DNA of 64,000 nt, taken from NCBI GenBank assembly GCA_024509875.1, contig JAMPIV010021232.1:248001-312000 (forward strand), given 5' to 3'. The position numbers and the translations under genes were made by a program. The notes below the pieces were generated by a model. That model ran no database searches, had not been told where the DNA came from, and worked only from the letters and a program-made list of their open reading frames with translations. Position 1 is the first letter of the stretch; each line of letters starts with the position of its first letter. Positions 29,530 to 41,762 of the stretch are shown piece by piece. This DNA is from Oreohelix idahoensis. Lineage: Eukaryota > Mollusca > Gastropoda > Stylommatophora > Oreohelicidae.

Positions 29530-32500
29530 ACAGAATCAATTAAGCAAAGTTAATTATTGGGGTTGGGGGTGATGGATTGAAAGATGCTGTTTTACTTGTA
29601 TGGTGTTTGGATGGAGTTGGGGGGTGGGGATGGGGTGGTATGGGTGGGTTTGGGTTTTGGGGGTTTGAGGACTTATTTTGTTTGGGATGCTTGGATTTGT
29701 ATTTGGGGAGATTAGGGGGTTTATAGATTGTGTTGTTGGTATGGGGGGGTAGGAGGAGGGGGGGGGATTTTGGTGAGGAGGAGGGTGATGAAAGGTGTGG
29801 GGTGCGGGGGTGTTGGGTATGAGTAAGGGTGGGGGGGGGGGGAATGCGGGGGGTTTGGTTGATTTGGGGGGATCTGAGTTTTTTGAAAGAGGATTATATG
29901 GGGGCAGGGGATATTAGGGTTTTGTTAGGGGTGTATTTTTGGTTTAATGATGGTCAGGGTGGGTGGAGGGGGGGGGAGTTATTAATGCTGGGGGAAGGGG
30001 TGGAGAAAAGGGTGGGTGAGGTTGAGGAATTGTGTGATTGGGGGAGTTTTGTTTGTGGTTGTTGGTTTGCGTGGAGAGGGTGGGGATAGGACAGTTGAGA
30101 GGGTATGTGATTGGGTGTATTTTTTGAGGGGGTGGGGAGTAGAGGAGGTATGGGAAGAGCTTTTGGGGGGGTTGGTTTGGGTGTTGGGTTGTTTGGATTG
30201 GGGGATTATTTGGGGGAGGGGGTAGGTGCACAGAGGGACAGGTTGGGTTTGGGGGGTGGGTTTGTTTTTGTTTTGTCTGTTTTAAGGGGAGGAAGTGGTG
30301 GAGGTATTGGAATGGGGGGGGTTAGGGAGGTTGGTTTTTGGGTGGATATGGGTTTTTAGGGGGGGGGGGGGGGGGGGGTGAGGGGGGGGGAGGGGGGGGG
30401 TGGGGGGAGTGGGGGGGGAAAATGTGTTTTTTGGGTTTGGTGGTATTTGGGGTGGGGGGGGTATTATTAAATGATTTGACATTGTGTTTATAAATTTTTT
30501 GTGTATATTTTTATGGGTAGTTTGGGATTTTGGGTTTGCCTTTAGAGGTGGGTTTTTGAAGGGGGGGTGGTGGGGTAATTTGGGGGGTGGAGGGGGGGGA
30601 TGTATTTTTGGGTTTTGTGGATTTGGGGGTTTTATATGGGTATTGGGGGGGTGGCATTATTTTGGGGGGGGGGGGGGGGATGGGGTGGGGGAATATAATG
30701 GGTTTAGGGGGGGGTTGGGGGGTGGGTGGGGGGTGGGTTGTGGATGTTTTGGTGTGTAGGTGGGGGGGGTATGGTGGGGTTTGGGGAGTTAGATGGGTTG
30801 GTTTGGGGGGGTTTGGGGGACTGAAAGTTTGTGGGGTATGGGTTTAAGTGATGGGTTGTGTTTGGGTTGTCGGGTTTATGGTTGTTTAATGATTTTTGTT
30901 TTTGTGTAGATTTGTTTTTTTTGGGTTTATGGTCCTTGGGGGGTTTTTGTTGGGGGGTTTTTGGGTTTTTTTTTATTTTTTTTTTTTTTTTTTTTTATAT
31001 TTTTTTTTTTTTAGTGTTTTTTTTTTTTTTTTATTTTATATAATTTTGTGGGTTGGTGGAGAATTTGTGTATGGGTTCGAGATTGTGGGGGAGTTGGTGT
31101 AGTTTAGATTCTTACTAGGTGGGTTGGTAAAGAAGGGGGGGTGGGGGACTTTTTTTTGGGGTGTGAATGGAATGTGATTATTGAATATTTTGGGTTCTAA
31201 GACGTATTTCAAGATGGGAGGGTGGGTTTTATTGTGACGTGGTTATGGAGCAGTATGGGAGAAGAATGATGTGAATTTTTGTTGTGTGTAGGGGAGGGAA
31301 CGTGTATAGGAGTTTATGCTGACATGTGTTTAGACCAGTAATTGGGGGTCTAGTTTTTGGTCGTTGGGGGTTGTACCCAATGAACCAGGATTTTTGGAGG
31401 TTAATGGGGGGAAGGGTTAAGACGGTGAGGAGGTGAGTGAGGGAGTTTGTAGGGCTGGGTTGAGTTTTTGACATAGGGGAATTTTAAAATAGGTTGTTAG
31501 GGGGATTTCTGGGATCTTTGCCATATGGGGGAGTGGGAGTTAAAAGGTGAGGGATTCAGGGAGGCTGGGATATGAAAATCCCCTTGATGGGAGGGTTACG
31601 ATCATGTAGTTGGGACTAGCCCGCCCCTCTCTTTAATGGGGGGACCTGGGATAAATATAGGGGTGAGTTATGTGAGGTATGTTCTGGTGAAATGGGAAAC
31701 ATGTATTGAATTTCATAGGGATGTTGAGTAATGGGCTCTGTTTAGGGTTGGATAAGTTGAGTGGGTATGTTAAAGCCTGGCGTATAATATTTGATGAATT
31801 GGGGTATGTTGTAGTAGCGCTTATTATGCTAGGTCTAATGACCTCTGTCCCCCCCAGATAGAGTTTGTATTTGGTAGGAGGGGGATGGTGGAGGTGGTGG
31901 AGTTGTTTGTGGTAGTACTTATCGTGACGTGTTGTGATAAAAGTAGGTGATGGTTGAGTAGAATGTGAGGAGTTAGTTCATGGAGGTAAGCAGGGTATGT
32001 GATTGAGCATATATGTGAATGGGTAATGGTTGGCACATAACCATAGTGGTTTGTTGTAAAAGATGTGTGGTTAGCATATAAATCTATCAGGGGGTTATGT
32101 GATGAGGGGGGGTACTATTTGATGCTTCAGACCATGGGGATGTTATTTGCGAGGGATTGTTATGGATTGTATGTAAATAATTTATTGTTCTGGGGCGTCT
32201 GGTAATTAGGTCTGTGAGGAAGATCTTCTTTTTGAGCGATACAAAGACATTGTTTTAAACTCATGGATTTAGCGAAATTTTAACGAATTTCATGGTGATA
32301 CCATGAAAAAGAGTTACCCCGAGCGGGTGACGAAAAACCATCAAAACATTGGTTAGATTTCTTATTGGTTTTCAGGTAGTGACCTGTCGTTCCCGGGAGG
32401 TGGCCCCAAGTGTGTGTAGAACCGCGTCGAACGAAACCCCCTAGACGGTAGCTTTGAGAAGGGATAGTAGGGTTGGGGGGGGGGGGAATACGGGAATTGG

Positions 32501-33960
32501 TTTAGGCGTTTTTTGGGTTTAGCGGCGATTTTTGTGCATGTGAATTTGGGCGATTGTTGTGGAGTAATGAGTTTTCTTGTGGTGTTCTGTTTTGATAGGG
32601 TTTTGTGGGTGATAGCTTGCCACATGGTTTATGTAATGTTTGTGAAATTTGATAGAATGGAAATTACATGTTAAGTCTTTGTGGTGTTTTGGGAGATTGG
32701 TGTGGGGTAAGTGTATGTTATTTGGATGCAAATAACACCACTTTTTTACATAATTTAGAGTTTGGTTTTAGTGATGCGTTGTTGTTATGTTTTAGCATCG
32801 GGGATTGAGGGGGATTTTTTTTGTTGGGCTAAGAGGTTAAAAGGGGGAACCCCTTTTAATGAAAGTATAATTTTTTTATTTTGTGAAATTCGTTTTGACT
32901 GCTAGGGGATAGAATAAGATTTTTTCCAATATTTTATATATAAAAAATCTTCTAGGGTAGGTATTGAGGAATAATTATTATTTTGAAAGGGTTAAGCGGA
33001 AGGGGTCGAAGAATGGGAAGATGTTTAGAGTAAAAGTTTTGATTGTGAGGATGTGGAATTTTGGGTTGAATGTATTGACGGAATTGGTATTATTAAACTT
33101 TATTGTAGTTTTTTATTTAAGTTTTGTTTGGTATTTATGGATTTTAGGGGTATAATTAAAGGGCATTTAGAAGAATGGTGGTAATTTTGCAGGATTATTT
33201 TTTGTAGAGATGTGACGGATTTATGTGTGATTTTGCCAATTGGGGAAGGGAGGGGTAAAGAAAACAACGGAGGAAATTTTAAAAATTAGCAGTTATGTAT
33301 GATGGAGTTTTAAGGAGGAGGTATAGGAGGAAGTATGGGGTTATAGGGGGTGTATAGGTTGTTTGGATGTGAGTGGAAAAAGGAGTTTGGTGAGATTTTT
33401 GGATAGTTGGAGGAATAGGGGGATTGGGAGGAGATGTTTGTAGAGGGGTATGTGGTATTGGGAAGGTTGAGGATAAAAGTGGGTGGGGTGGTTGTTTTGG
33501 TTGGTTGTTTGGGGTTTTGGGATTATGTTTGTAATTGAATGGGGTTGGTGTATGGTTTATGTGTGTTGTGTTTTGTTGGTTTTGATTGATTATTTCATGA
33601 AAGGAAGGTGTTGTGGAGATGTGATTTGGTTGTTGTGTTAAGTAGGAATGTAAATTGTGATTTGTGTTACTAGGTAAAGTTGTGGTGGTTAAATGTAAAA
33701 TTGATGTGAGTTAAGGTAGTATGAAGGTGTATTGGGAATGTTATATGTAAAGTGAATGAGATGGTATATTTGGGGGTGAATGTTTTATGTGGTTCAGGTG
33801 TATATGTAGTGTCTGATTATCTGATGAAGTCAAGTCAGCAAAATTTTTGATGAGGTTAAAAGTGAATGCTTGTGAAGATGAATTATCATATATATGGAAG
33901 TTAATTGTAGATTGATGAGTGGAATATGATATAATGACATGTAGACAGTTTTTTAAAAAA
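29530..33960 (+). other. G/T-rich, C-depleted island
   Basis: About 4.4 kb in which C is almost absent from the + strand, strongest at 29560-31140. Whole 60-base lines contain no C (for example 30301-30360 and 30961-31020). Runs of G up to about 18 occur near 30361 and near 30663-30678, and long T runs at 30970-31030. Composition drifts back toward normal between 31.1 and 34 kb, with a nearly normal patch at 32.26-32.46 kb. Open frames on both strands arise from the skewed composition and are not genes. Confidence 0.95.
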
Positions 33961-35235
33961 GTAAGGATTTGATTTATGTATTTTTTTGAAGCAAGTATGA
34001 TTGTATGGGGATTATGACCAAGTCTAAACTCAAGTGTTGTGAGGGTGAATAATTAATATTGAAATCTTGGGAACAAAAAATTCAACATGGAGACCTTACT
34101 TTGTAAAGTTTATCTGATTGTAATCCAGAGCAGGGTCCCTCTTCATCTACAAGATTGATGAAATGTCCCTATAGCATGTAAGCGATCGAGAGTTCCATTT
34201 ACTAGTGCGTAATCCCAGGAGATTTGCTAAATGAAGATCGTACAGAAGAGATGGATCAAGGAATCATTCGTAAAGGGGTTTATTCACAAAACTGGGAATT
34301 AAAATTTGTTGAGCGCAGCCCAAAGGAATGCTTTGATGTGAACCTCTGCAAAGTTTACAACTTTATCATTTATTAGAAAAGAAGCTGGTAGGATTATGTG
34401 ATTTAAAACAGATCCATACACGACATGTTTAAACTGCTCATGACAACAAATATGTGCCAAAATATTACTTGGAGAGGAAATGTTGACAAAAATACAATGG
34501 ATTTAATCCTCGAGGATGAAAGTGGAATTTGGAGAATTCATAAGGGCCTAACCTGTTTCCCTACTAATGATGTGGACTAACGGGTAAACCTAGTTCTAAA
34601 TATATTTGCGGTAGACCGACATGTATCAAGTTTACTTGATACATTGGTGTGGGATACGGCCGACCTTTCCCCAGCGCACCATGCACCAAAGCCCGAATCC
34701 CCCGAGGGGCCCAGGGAACCAGGCCTTAGAAACTTAGCTTGATCATAATCTTGACTTACACAAGTTTCGGTCACTCGATTCATTTTTCGAAGTCACTATT
34801 CACAAATAATCAACCATCTGAAATCTAAATTCCATAATCACTCCCCGAATCATTGAGCACAAGTTCGACAGCTTGTTCGGGTTGTTTAGGACCTTTTAGA
34901 ATGGCTATTTCCTGGATTTTGAACACGCCTTTTGTCATTGTGAAAACAGTTTAAAAAATTGCAAAATATTATCTCGTCGAGGGCGCCGGCCATCATATGG
35001 TCCTAACATTCCACAAGATATGTTGTACCTTCCTGAACGTCATTATTTTTTACACATTTTCCATTCCCACCCCATTTTGCTAAGCAAGGTGTGTCAGACG
35101 CGAGATTACGGTCTCTCTGGAGATGATTTTTTACGCACGGACCGAAATTGTCGGGACCCTCGGTTTCAAAAGGTTAATGGGAAGTAAGGGTTTGGTGTGG
35201 ATTTTCTGTAACACGATCCAGTAACAATGTCAATC

Positions 35236-35270
<35 letters not shown>

Positions 35271-35595
35271 CGAACGTTTTTGCTGCTAACCAGCTCTGCA
35301 GTAAAAACATTGCCCTTTGCAGCGGACATTTTGAGTTCTAAACCTCTAATTTTTTTTAATTATACCATAATACATTAAGAAAATTTCTTTTGTATGAGCG
35401 CGGCGCCATCAAAACAAAATTTTTACAGCAGGCCCACATTTAACACTGCGGGATTGGGACTGAGTTGGACCACGCTGCTATGTACTGGAAATTATAACCC
35501 AAATGATGTGAACTGGGTAACCAATAAGCAGGATAACACACCAGTTTCTTGTACAAGGGCCAAAAATCATTTCAAAATACTGTAGTTGATTTATT
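33961..35595. other. Unassigned intron sequence with poly-A tract
   Basis: No gene or repeat is recognised. 35238-35269 is a pure A run preceded by TCCAAAAA-type sequence, perhaps the tail of an unrecognised retroposon. Confidence 0.4.
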
Positions 35596-35599
35596 ATTG

Positions 35600-36215
35600 G
35601 TTGATTATCCTCATCATGCTCCCTGATGTTTCTGGTAGTCTCAGAGGATACGAAGAAAGAATAGGTCATCGTCATCGGGTGCCATCTCCACATTGAAGGT
35701 CAGCTGCAATGGATCTTTAAGGTCTTTTGTTTCTTGTTTTGATAGTGCACTCTGATAGACTCATTCTTGTCGGTCTCTTGAGGTTATCTTCCCACTTACA
35801 GCACTGTCTTCCTCTTGCAAGTTTGCCTTCATTTCTTCTTTCTAACGTGGTCTTCAGTAAGGTGTTATGTCTTTTTACATCATCATCATCATGTGACGTA
35901 TTCTTGTGACGTATTCTTTCCAGAACGTTGTCTCCATTACAGCTGCTCTGAATGCATCACGATTCTGGGCAAGTCGACCTGCATCAGCCAAAGACAAGTT
36001 CAGACTCTCTGTGATGTCCTGGGTCCACCGTCGTCTAGGTCGACCCCTTCCCCTTTTTCCAGGGACCATGCCATCCATCACTATTTTTTCCAGACTATTA
36101 TGTCTTTTTATATGACTGAAAAATTTCAGCTTCCTTATTGCGATGATATTTAGGAGCCAATGTTCCGTCTTTTTACATGGTCAAAATAAATTAGCTAATT
36201 TTGATCTCCTTCATA
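35600..36215 (-). repeat. LINE-2 3' fragment interrupted by another LINE end
   Basis: Inverse LINE-2 3' end at 35660-35880 (CATCGGGTGCCATCTCCACA, AGCACTGTCTTCCTCTTGC), resuming at about 36100-36215. The nested element lies between. TTATGTCTTTTTACAT at 35864-35879 and TTATGTCTTTTTATAT at 36099-36114 may be its diverged target duplication. Confidence 0.75.
35880..36098 (-). mobile_element. Fifth LINE type, 3' end
   Basis: The minus strand encodes PGKRGRGRPRRRWTQDITE, LADAGRLAQNRDAFRAAVM and ends in a run of Met codons, that is an (ATG)n tail (CATCATCATCATC at 35879). This is a distinct LINE C-terminus, nested in LINE-2. Confidence 0.8.
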
Positions 36216-36284
36216 GAAAAGAATAAAACCACTGCTCCAATGTAGCATATCATAGCCGACAACAAAGGTACATTTGTGCATGAG

Positions 36285-36425
36285 GCTAGTAGCATCATCA
36301 TTTTAAACAAATAGCTACAGAAGCAACCGCTGCAAGAGTGCAAGAAGAGCTTTCACGCAGGCTTCCTGTTTGGTGGCCAACACTAGTTGTGGTCGTCTGC
36401 TGTGTAAGGAGTGTTATACGTTTTC
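36285..36425 (+). mobile_element. SINE C copy (partial)
   Basis: GAGGCTAGTAGCATCATCAT, AACCGCTGCAAGAGTGCAAG; 5' part lacking. Confidence 0.65.
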
Positions 36426-36554
36426 CCTGTCCTTAATGTTAAATACTAAATTTGTCCATTCCTCTCTGAAGTCATTTCTAGAACAATTAACGTTATATGT
36501 AAGTGTTTAAACTGCATTGCCCTTTGTAGGTCCTGGGGGTGTTGGTGGAGGCAC

Positions 36555-36785
36555 GGAAAGAATAGGACTACCGAATAGGACTACCGCTTCCTCAGGCATG
36601 TCATAAGAGGGGACTAATATGAGAACATACGAGAGGCTGGCAACTTCATCATGTAAAACAAATTGTTGCAGGAACCACCCACTGCAAGAAAACATGAATG
36701 CTTTGATGCAGATTTCCTGGAAGGGAACCAGTTGCAATGGCAGGCCTATTCTCCATAGGGAGTGAATAGATGGGGTTAACAAAAA
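36555..36785 (+). mobile_element. SINE C copy
   Basis: A fairly complete copy: GAAAGAATAGGACTACCG, AGGCTGGCAACTTCATCATG, ATGAATGCTTTGATGCAG and GGAACCAGTTGCAATGGC. A short internal duplication of ATAGGACTACCG sits at its start. The repeat ends about 180 bp before STAT exon f. Confidence 0.8.
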
Positions 36786-36968
36786 TATTATCAACATTAG
36801 GACAAAGGAAATGTCTACTTTACGGCCACACAGCCTTTAATGGGGATAAAGGAGTGAAAGGAGCAAAAAGAAAGGAAACTAAGACAAACTACATTTGAGA
36901 ATTCTGACACATGATGTTCATGCTGAGCATTGCCACTCATTATCATCTCTGTCTTTGTTCTCTTACAG

Positions 36969-37104
36969 GGCAGAGTTCCCTTTGCAGTACCTGATCAGGT
37001 TGAGTGGAAAATGCTTGCCGATCAGCTGAACCTCAAATTTATGTACTACACTGGCAAGGGGCTCAGTGAGGCCAGTCTTGCTTACCTGGCAACCAAACTT
37101 TTTG
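36969..37104 (+). CDS. STAT: STAT exon f: linker domain
   Basis: The exon is 136 bp, with acceptor TTCTCTTACAG and donor GTGAGT. It is entered in phase 0 and left in phase 1. It encodes GRVPFAVPDQVEWKMLADQ, then LNLKFMYYTGKGLSEASLA and YLATKLF plus the first base of Gly. The start, G-R-V-P-F-A-V-P-D, follows directly on A-F-A-E-P of exon e. G-L-S/T-x-x-x-L-x-x-L-A-x-K-L-F is the linker-domain signature. Intronic frames open in both directions here belong to a LINE-4 fragment just downstream. Confidence 0.95.
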
Positions 37105-37144
37105 GTGAGTGTTCTTCCGGCAGGAATTATATCTTTCATTCTTT

Positions 37145-37530
37145 TTGCTACTCTTTATCTCCCCAGGAAGCTTAGACCTTACAAAGAACGTATGCCGTAT
37201 TCTCCTAACACGTGCCATCAGCTCAAGGTCTTTCTATGTCTTCTCCTGATCCCTTTAGTTTCTTTCCCCAGTTCACTTCTCCATGTTTGTTTTGGTCCCC
37301 CTACACCTCTCTTACCCTGGGGATTCCAGAACAAGGACTACCTTGTCATGCTATCCACATTCTTCATTGTGTGTCCTATCCATCGCCGGTGTCTTCTCAT
37401 TTGTTGTTGCACTGGCCCTTATCTTATTCTTCTCGTCACTTTCATATTGGTGACCTTGTCATACCATTTCAGTCCTTCTATTCTATGCAAGCGCCCATTT
37501 ATGAAAGGTTGTAACCTCTTGGATGAATTA
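37145..37530 (-). pseudogene. LINE-4 3' fragment
   Basis: Inverse LINE-4 end (complement of the W-I-G-H-T and GRGRP region), decayed. It starts 40 bp after STAT exon f. Confidence 0.75.
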
Positions 37531-37539
37531 CATCATTGC

Positions 37540-37612
37540 TGTGACAATACCTCTACACCCCAGGACAGAAGAGGAATGACTAAGTAAGTAGTAAGTAAGT
37601 AGTAAGTAAGCT
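37540..37612 (+). repeat. LINE-3 3' tip with (TAAG)n tail
   Basis: CCTCTACACCCCAGGACAGA, AGAGGAATGACTAAGTAAGT, then repeated TAAGTAG units. Confidence 0.7.
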
Positions 37613-37919
37613 ATGACAAGAATGAAAAGGGTTATTGCTGTAGAATGGTATACTTGTTTATTTATTCTTGCCAATTTTGCCATTGAATGTAGTGGGGAGA
37701 TTGAGTTGATTATTTTTAGCAGTAAAAAATATCAACTACTGGCTTGCTAAACTTGTTACAGTTTACAAGGCATAGGGTTCAGATCCTTATATAGATTGAC
37801 CACAAAGGAAATGTGCTGCTTACCCTTCCTTGAGAGATGGAAGATGATTGAAAATTGATTTTATTGTCCTTGAGAATTTCACAGCAAGTTCCTTTTATAC
37901 TATAATAAGAAAGGCCTGA

Positions 37920-38660
37920 TTTCTGGATCAAGTCCAGCATGAAAGTAAGAATCTCTATTCCTATTTAATGGCTGTGAAACATGGAGAATTACAACAACTA
38001 CAACCAGAAAAGTTACAGACCTTCATCAATGAGTGCTTGCACAGAACCGTAGCATGGACATGGTATGTATGACATTATCACCACGGGGTAACTACTCAGG
38101 TCTGTTACCTTTTATTCTAAATCCTTATGGATAGCTTTGTTTTGGAAACCATATTTTTTTTCAGTTTTCAGATGTCACTGAAATCATGTTCGAAAAGTAA
38201 CCTAAATAGCCTAAGTCGCTCAAACTGAATTAAAAAATAGCAAAAACTTGTCAAAAATAGTAGGAAATTGCCCAAATTGTGATAGATAAGATGCCCAATG
38301 TAGCCCAAAGAAACTTGATTTCCAGAATATTTTGGATTCTTGGTGTTCGGATAAAGGGTTATAGACCAAAGAAACAACCAGGCAAAACACTAGTGGAAGA
38401 AGAAGTGAGAAGGTGACACTGGTGTTGGATAGTACACACATTGTAGAAACCAGCTAAAACCTTACAAGGCAGGCCTTATTCTGGAATCCCCGGAGTAGGA
38501 GAAATAAAGGGAGATATGAGTAGAGAATTAGGTTCACACCTGAAGGAGTTAGGGAAGACATAGAAGGATTATCAATGGATGTCACAGGACATGAAGGCTT
38601 GGCATGAGTTTGTTGTGTGCCAGTGCTCCACATGGAGCTGAAGAGTTATAATAAGGAAGA
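37920..38660 (+). pseudogene. LINE-4 copy split by MITE D
   Basis: The LINE-4 middle part at 37920-38095 (AATGGCTGTGAAACATGGAG) is followed by a MITE D and then by the LINE-4 3' part at 38366-38660 (CACTAGTGGAAGAAGAAGTG to CCACATGGAGCTGAAG). Confidence 0.75.
38098..38365 (+). mobile_element. MITE D copy inside LINE-4
   Basis: Begins CAGGTCTGTTACCTTTTATT and ends GTTCGGATAAAGGGTTATAGACC, a diverged inverted-repeat pair around the TTTTCAGATGTCACTG core. Confidence 0.75.
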
Positions 38661-38707
38661 TTATGATGAAAGGCTCAAATTTAAACTTTTTTAAATTGGC
38701 TTATTTT

Positions 38708-39032
38708 TACCTGCTTACTTAGTCATTCCTCTTCTACCCTGGGGTGTAGAGGTTTGCCAGAGAGAGCTCCATACTTTCCTATCGGCTGTCTTCTTCCTGG
38801 CCTGGTGTCAATCTAGTCCTCGGTCCTTCAGGAATTGTCTAATGTTGTCCTCCCAGCGAACTCTGGGTCATCCTGGAGGTCTGGATCCCTGGCTCTTGGT
38901 TTCCCATATTTGTCATGGTAGCTGATCTTCTCCCATTCTGCAGACTTGGCCAAACCATCATAATTGTGACTGTTTCTACTCGCGTCTGCAGGGGCTGGGT
39001 TTTGAGCCCATTATGTATTGTGTGGTTGCGGA
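38708..39032 (-). pseudogene. LINE-3 3' fragment
   Basis: Inverse LINE-3 end with (CTTA)n at its left edge and the complement of the RPPGRPR-x-R-W-E-D-N-I-R region. Confidence 0.85.
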
Positions 39033-39174
39033 CATGGAAAATAATCAGTTTGTTTTGGCATTTTTATCCTCTGGCCTGGATGTGTTTAGTTTGTGTCATG
39101 ATTAATATTTGTTAAAGTCTGAAATTCATTTGTGTAACTGAAGTTTTTTTTAAAAACTTTACTGCCATTTTCCT

Positions 39175-39350
39175 TTGCACCCTTATGGAGCATGGAGCCA
39201 CCACTGCAGCTGGTCCCCTTGCAGGAAGCATACGTCAAGCATTTACGTGTTCTTGCAGGGGTGGTTTCTGTGGCTATTTGGTTCACATGATGAAGTTGCC
39301 TCATATTTGCCACCTTGCACGACGTGCCTGAGGGTGCAGTAGTCCCTTTC
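39175..39350 (-). mobile_element. SINE C copy
   Basis: Inverse: GCATGGAGCCACCACTGCAG, CTGGTCCCCTTGCAGGAAGC, GTGCCTGAGGGTGCAGTAGT. Confidence 0.75.
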
Positions 39351-39544
39351 TTTGTTTCTTCAGAGACCCCTGCAAACTACAAGGGCCGTTACTTTAATAG
39401 TAAATTGTTATTTCCTGTGCCTGAAGAAATAGAAATAACAGCTAAAGTTGATATTTATTGTAGACATAGAAGTATGCTGGTGTTTCTGGTAAAAATATCA
39501 GTTCCTCCTTAATGATTATGTTACGCTAAATTTTAACATATAAT

Positions 39545-39755
39545 TCTTCTTCTTCTTTCAACTCCCACAGGAGTATAGGCCTTCAACAAACGTATGCCAG
39601 TCTCCCTGTCCCGTGCCGTCTGCTCATGGTCTTTTCATGTCTTCTTCATCCCCTTCATGTCTGTTTCCAGTTCTCTTTTCCATGTGTTCTTTTGTCTTCC
39701 TATACCTATCATACCCTGGGGATTCCAGAACAGGGATTTAACGTATAACGCTCTC
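39545..39755 (-). repeat. LINE-4 3' fragment
   Basis: Inverse LINE-4 end starting from TTCTTCTTCTTTCAACTCCC and including TCTGTTTCCAGTTCTCTTTT. Confidence 0.75.
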
Positions 39756-39799
39756 GTAATTTAATTTTTTGAAGGGTTTACAGAATAACTGTTTTCATT

Positions 39800-40435
39800 T
39801 TATGCATCTGGAGTCATCCTTATATGCTCACCAGCTAAGCACAATGCGATAGTATACAGATTAGGAAGTGAACCTCTGTCTGTGAGGCTAGTTACACCCT
39901 CTTTGACTCTTTAAATCATCCACACACTTACATGGAATCCCCCCTGTGGTGAAACATGTTGAGAACCCAGCATTGCACACTAAGCTTGGAGGAGTCACTT
40001 GAGCCCCAAACGTAACTCTGGCTTTTACCTGTTTAGCTGCATGCAGGATGATCTCACTATGGACCCCATGGAAGGCAGGGGTAGCTGAGAAGTGGCTCCG
40101 TGTATGACGTGACGATTCCTTGCGAGAGCCCATAAATAACTGGATCACAGTATTTTAGCTCTGCATATTCGGAGAGTCCCTTTGAATGGCAGGGAATGCG
40201 CAGTAAGCCACACACTTCTTCGTTCTGGCTTGGGACCAGGTGTGATGATCCTTTAAATGCAAGCCAAGCTGGAGAAACTGGAGCCGTTTCTTCAACTCAA
40301 CACGTTTTGGAATGGCAGATAAGCCACAGGAAAAGCTTAGATCTACAGTGTAGATAATACCAAGAAGTCTTCAACTTGGTATTGGCCGCAAAGGAGTGAA
40401 AAGTTCAGCAGCCCTAGTTAAACAACAACAACTGT
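39800..40435 (+). repeat. Repeat E copy 3
   Basis: All blocks in order (ATCTGGAGTCATCCTTATAT to AGTTCAGCAGCCC), with terminal AGTTAAACAACAACAAC. It lies about 110 bp upstream of STAT exon g. Confidence 0.9.
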
Positions 40436-40545
40436 TTGCATTTAATTTGAAACAGAATTGGTAGGTTAGTTTATAAGTTAAACAATCATTGTGCCCATTT
40501 TGTGTTGTTTGTTTTATTCCATCCTTCTGGTGTATTTCATTTTAG

Positions 40546-40595
40546 GTGATAAAGATCCCTCCACCTGCAAAGTTTCCTGGGCACAGTTCAATAAG
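40546..40595 (+). CDS. STAT: STAT exon g: 50-bp linker microexon
   Basis: The exon is 50 bp, with acceptor TTCATTTTAG and donor GTTTGT. It is entered in phase 1 (completing a Gly codon) and left in phase 0. It encodes GDKDPSTCKVSWAQFNK. The V-S-W-x-Q-F-N-K/R motif is the conserved part of the STAT linker that follows a variable loop. The short size and the weaker donor make it easy to miss, but both frame joins are exact. Confidence 0.92.
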
Positions 40596-40793
40596 GTTTG
40601 TTCCTTCATTTTGTTTTCTTGTTATCATAATCATGATCATTATAAGACAGCTTTATGCTTCCATTGACTGGAATGCTTCCACACAGAACCATTTAGAAAA
40701 ACTCTTATTAATTTTTTTTTTTTTTTTTTGGAGCCAAAAATAGTTAATATCATAACTGTAGCCTCACAGTAATTTTTGCTTTCCATATCCCAG

Positions 40794-40888
40794 GATACAC
40801 TTTCCAACAGATCCTTCACATTCTGGGAGTGGTTCTATGCCATCCAGAAACTTACCAAGGAGCATTTAAAAGAGTTGTGGACAGATGG
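40794..40888 (+). CDS. STAT: STAT exon h: linker to SH2 junction
   Basis: The exon is 95 bp, with acceptor CATATCCCAG and donor GTAAGT. It is entered in phase 0 and left in phase 2. It encodes DTLSNRSFTFWEWFYAIQ and then KLTKEHLKELWTDG. F-T/Y-F-W-x-W-F-x-x-x, a run ending H-L, and W-x-D-G are family hallmarks at the linker-SH2 boundary. Only a 198-bp intron separates it from exon g, the shortest intron in the set. Confidence 0.95.
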
Positions 40889-41004
40889 GTAAGTTTTGTC
40901 ATTATAATTATGCTTATTCCTTCCTGCTATCAGTTGTGTTAAAATAAAATTTTACATTTATGTACATAGTTAGATACAGCATTTAATAAAAGTAAAATTA
41001 ATGA

Positions 41005-41115
41005 CGGAGGAGTTTTCATTGCATTGGGAATACATGGAAGTCAAATGAAATCAAGTGCAACACAAAAATAAGAATATTAAATTCAAAGCAGGGGCAGATG
41101 AGACATAGGTTTCAT
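41005..41115 (+). repeat. LINE-4 internal fragment
   Basis: GAAATCAAGTGCAACACAAA and flanking bases match the segment upstream of the Y-G-C-E-T-W block in other copies. Confidence 0.55.
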
Positions 41116-41762
41116 AATTGACCAGTTTTCTTATGGCTGGATATAAAGTGAAGTGTATTGTCTTATGTGTGTTGGTTAAAATTTGAACATAACTCAGTTA
41201 ACCTGAACAGAGCTGAATGAAGTAATATGAAGGCACTTGAATAGTTGTAAAAAAGATTTATTCAGTAAGTTAACAAGTGACGAATGCACAAATCCTTTAA
41301 AACTTGCCAACAGAAAATTTCCAAACAGAGCAGCAAAAGATTCATTTATACACACAGTAACGAGCTTTTTTCTAGAATTTTCCAGTCTTTGAGATGCAAC
41401 AGAATAATTTACATGATATTTCCTGAACATTTTCGATTTTGTTAGTTTTCACATGTTTTGGAAAGTACAAAATCAGCAAGGAAAATTAATAATGGAAAGG
41501 TACAGTGCCACAGATAGTGTCATCTAGAATTTCAGCATTAGGTAATTTGTGTGTGTGCTGCATGCACTACATTACCGTACTTACTGACTGATTATGTGAT
41601 GTTCATCTGAGTGTAGATAAACTGCTTGTCTTAGCAAACCTTTGTCCTCCATATCATTTCCAGAATCATATTTACCAGCTATGAATCATGAAACATAGAA
41701 AGCAGATTTCATTTTTTTATGTTCCGTGTGTGAACTAACACTTTTCTTTGGCATTCATTTAG

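Noticed and set aside
29829..31102. Several Gly/Trp/Phe-rich plus-strand frames and Pro/His-rich minus-strand frames
   Set aside because: They are compositional artefacts of the C-depleted G/T-rich sequence; none has domain features.
29530..31140. Telomere-like or subtelomeric repeat
   Set aside because: TTAGGG-like words occur by chance but not in tandem register.
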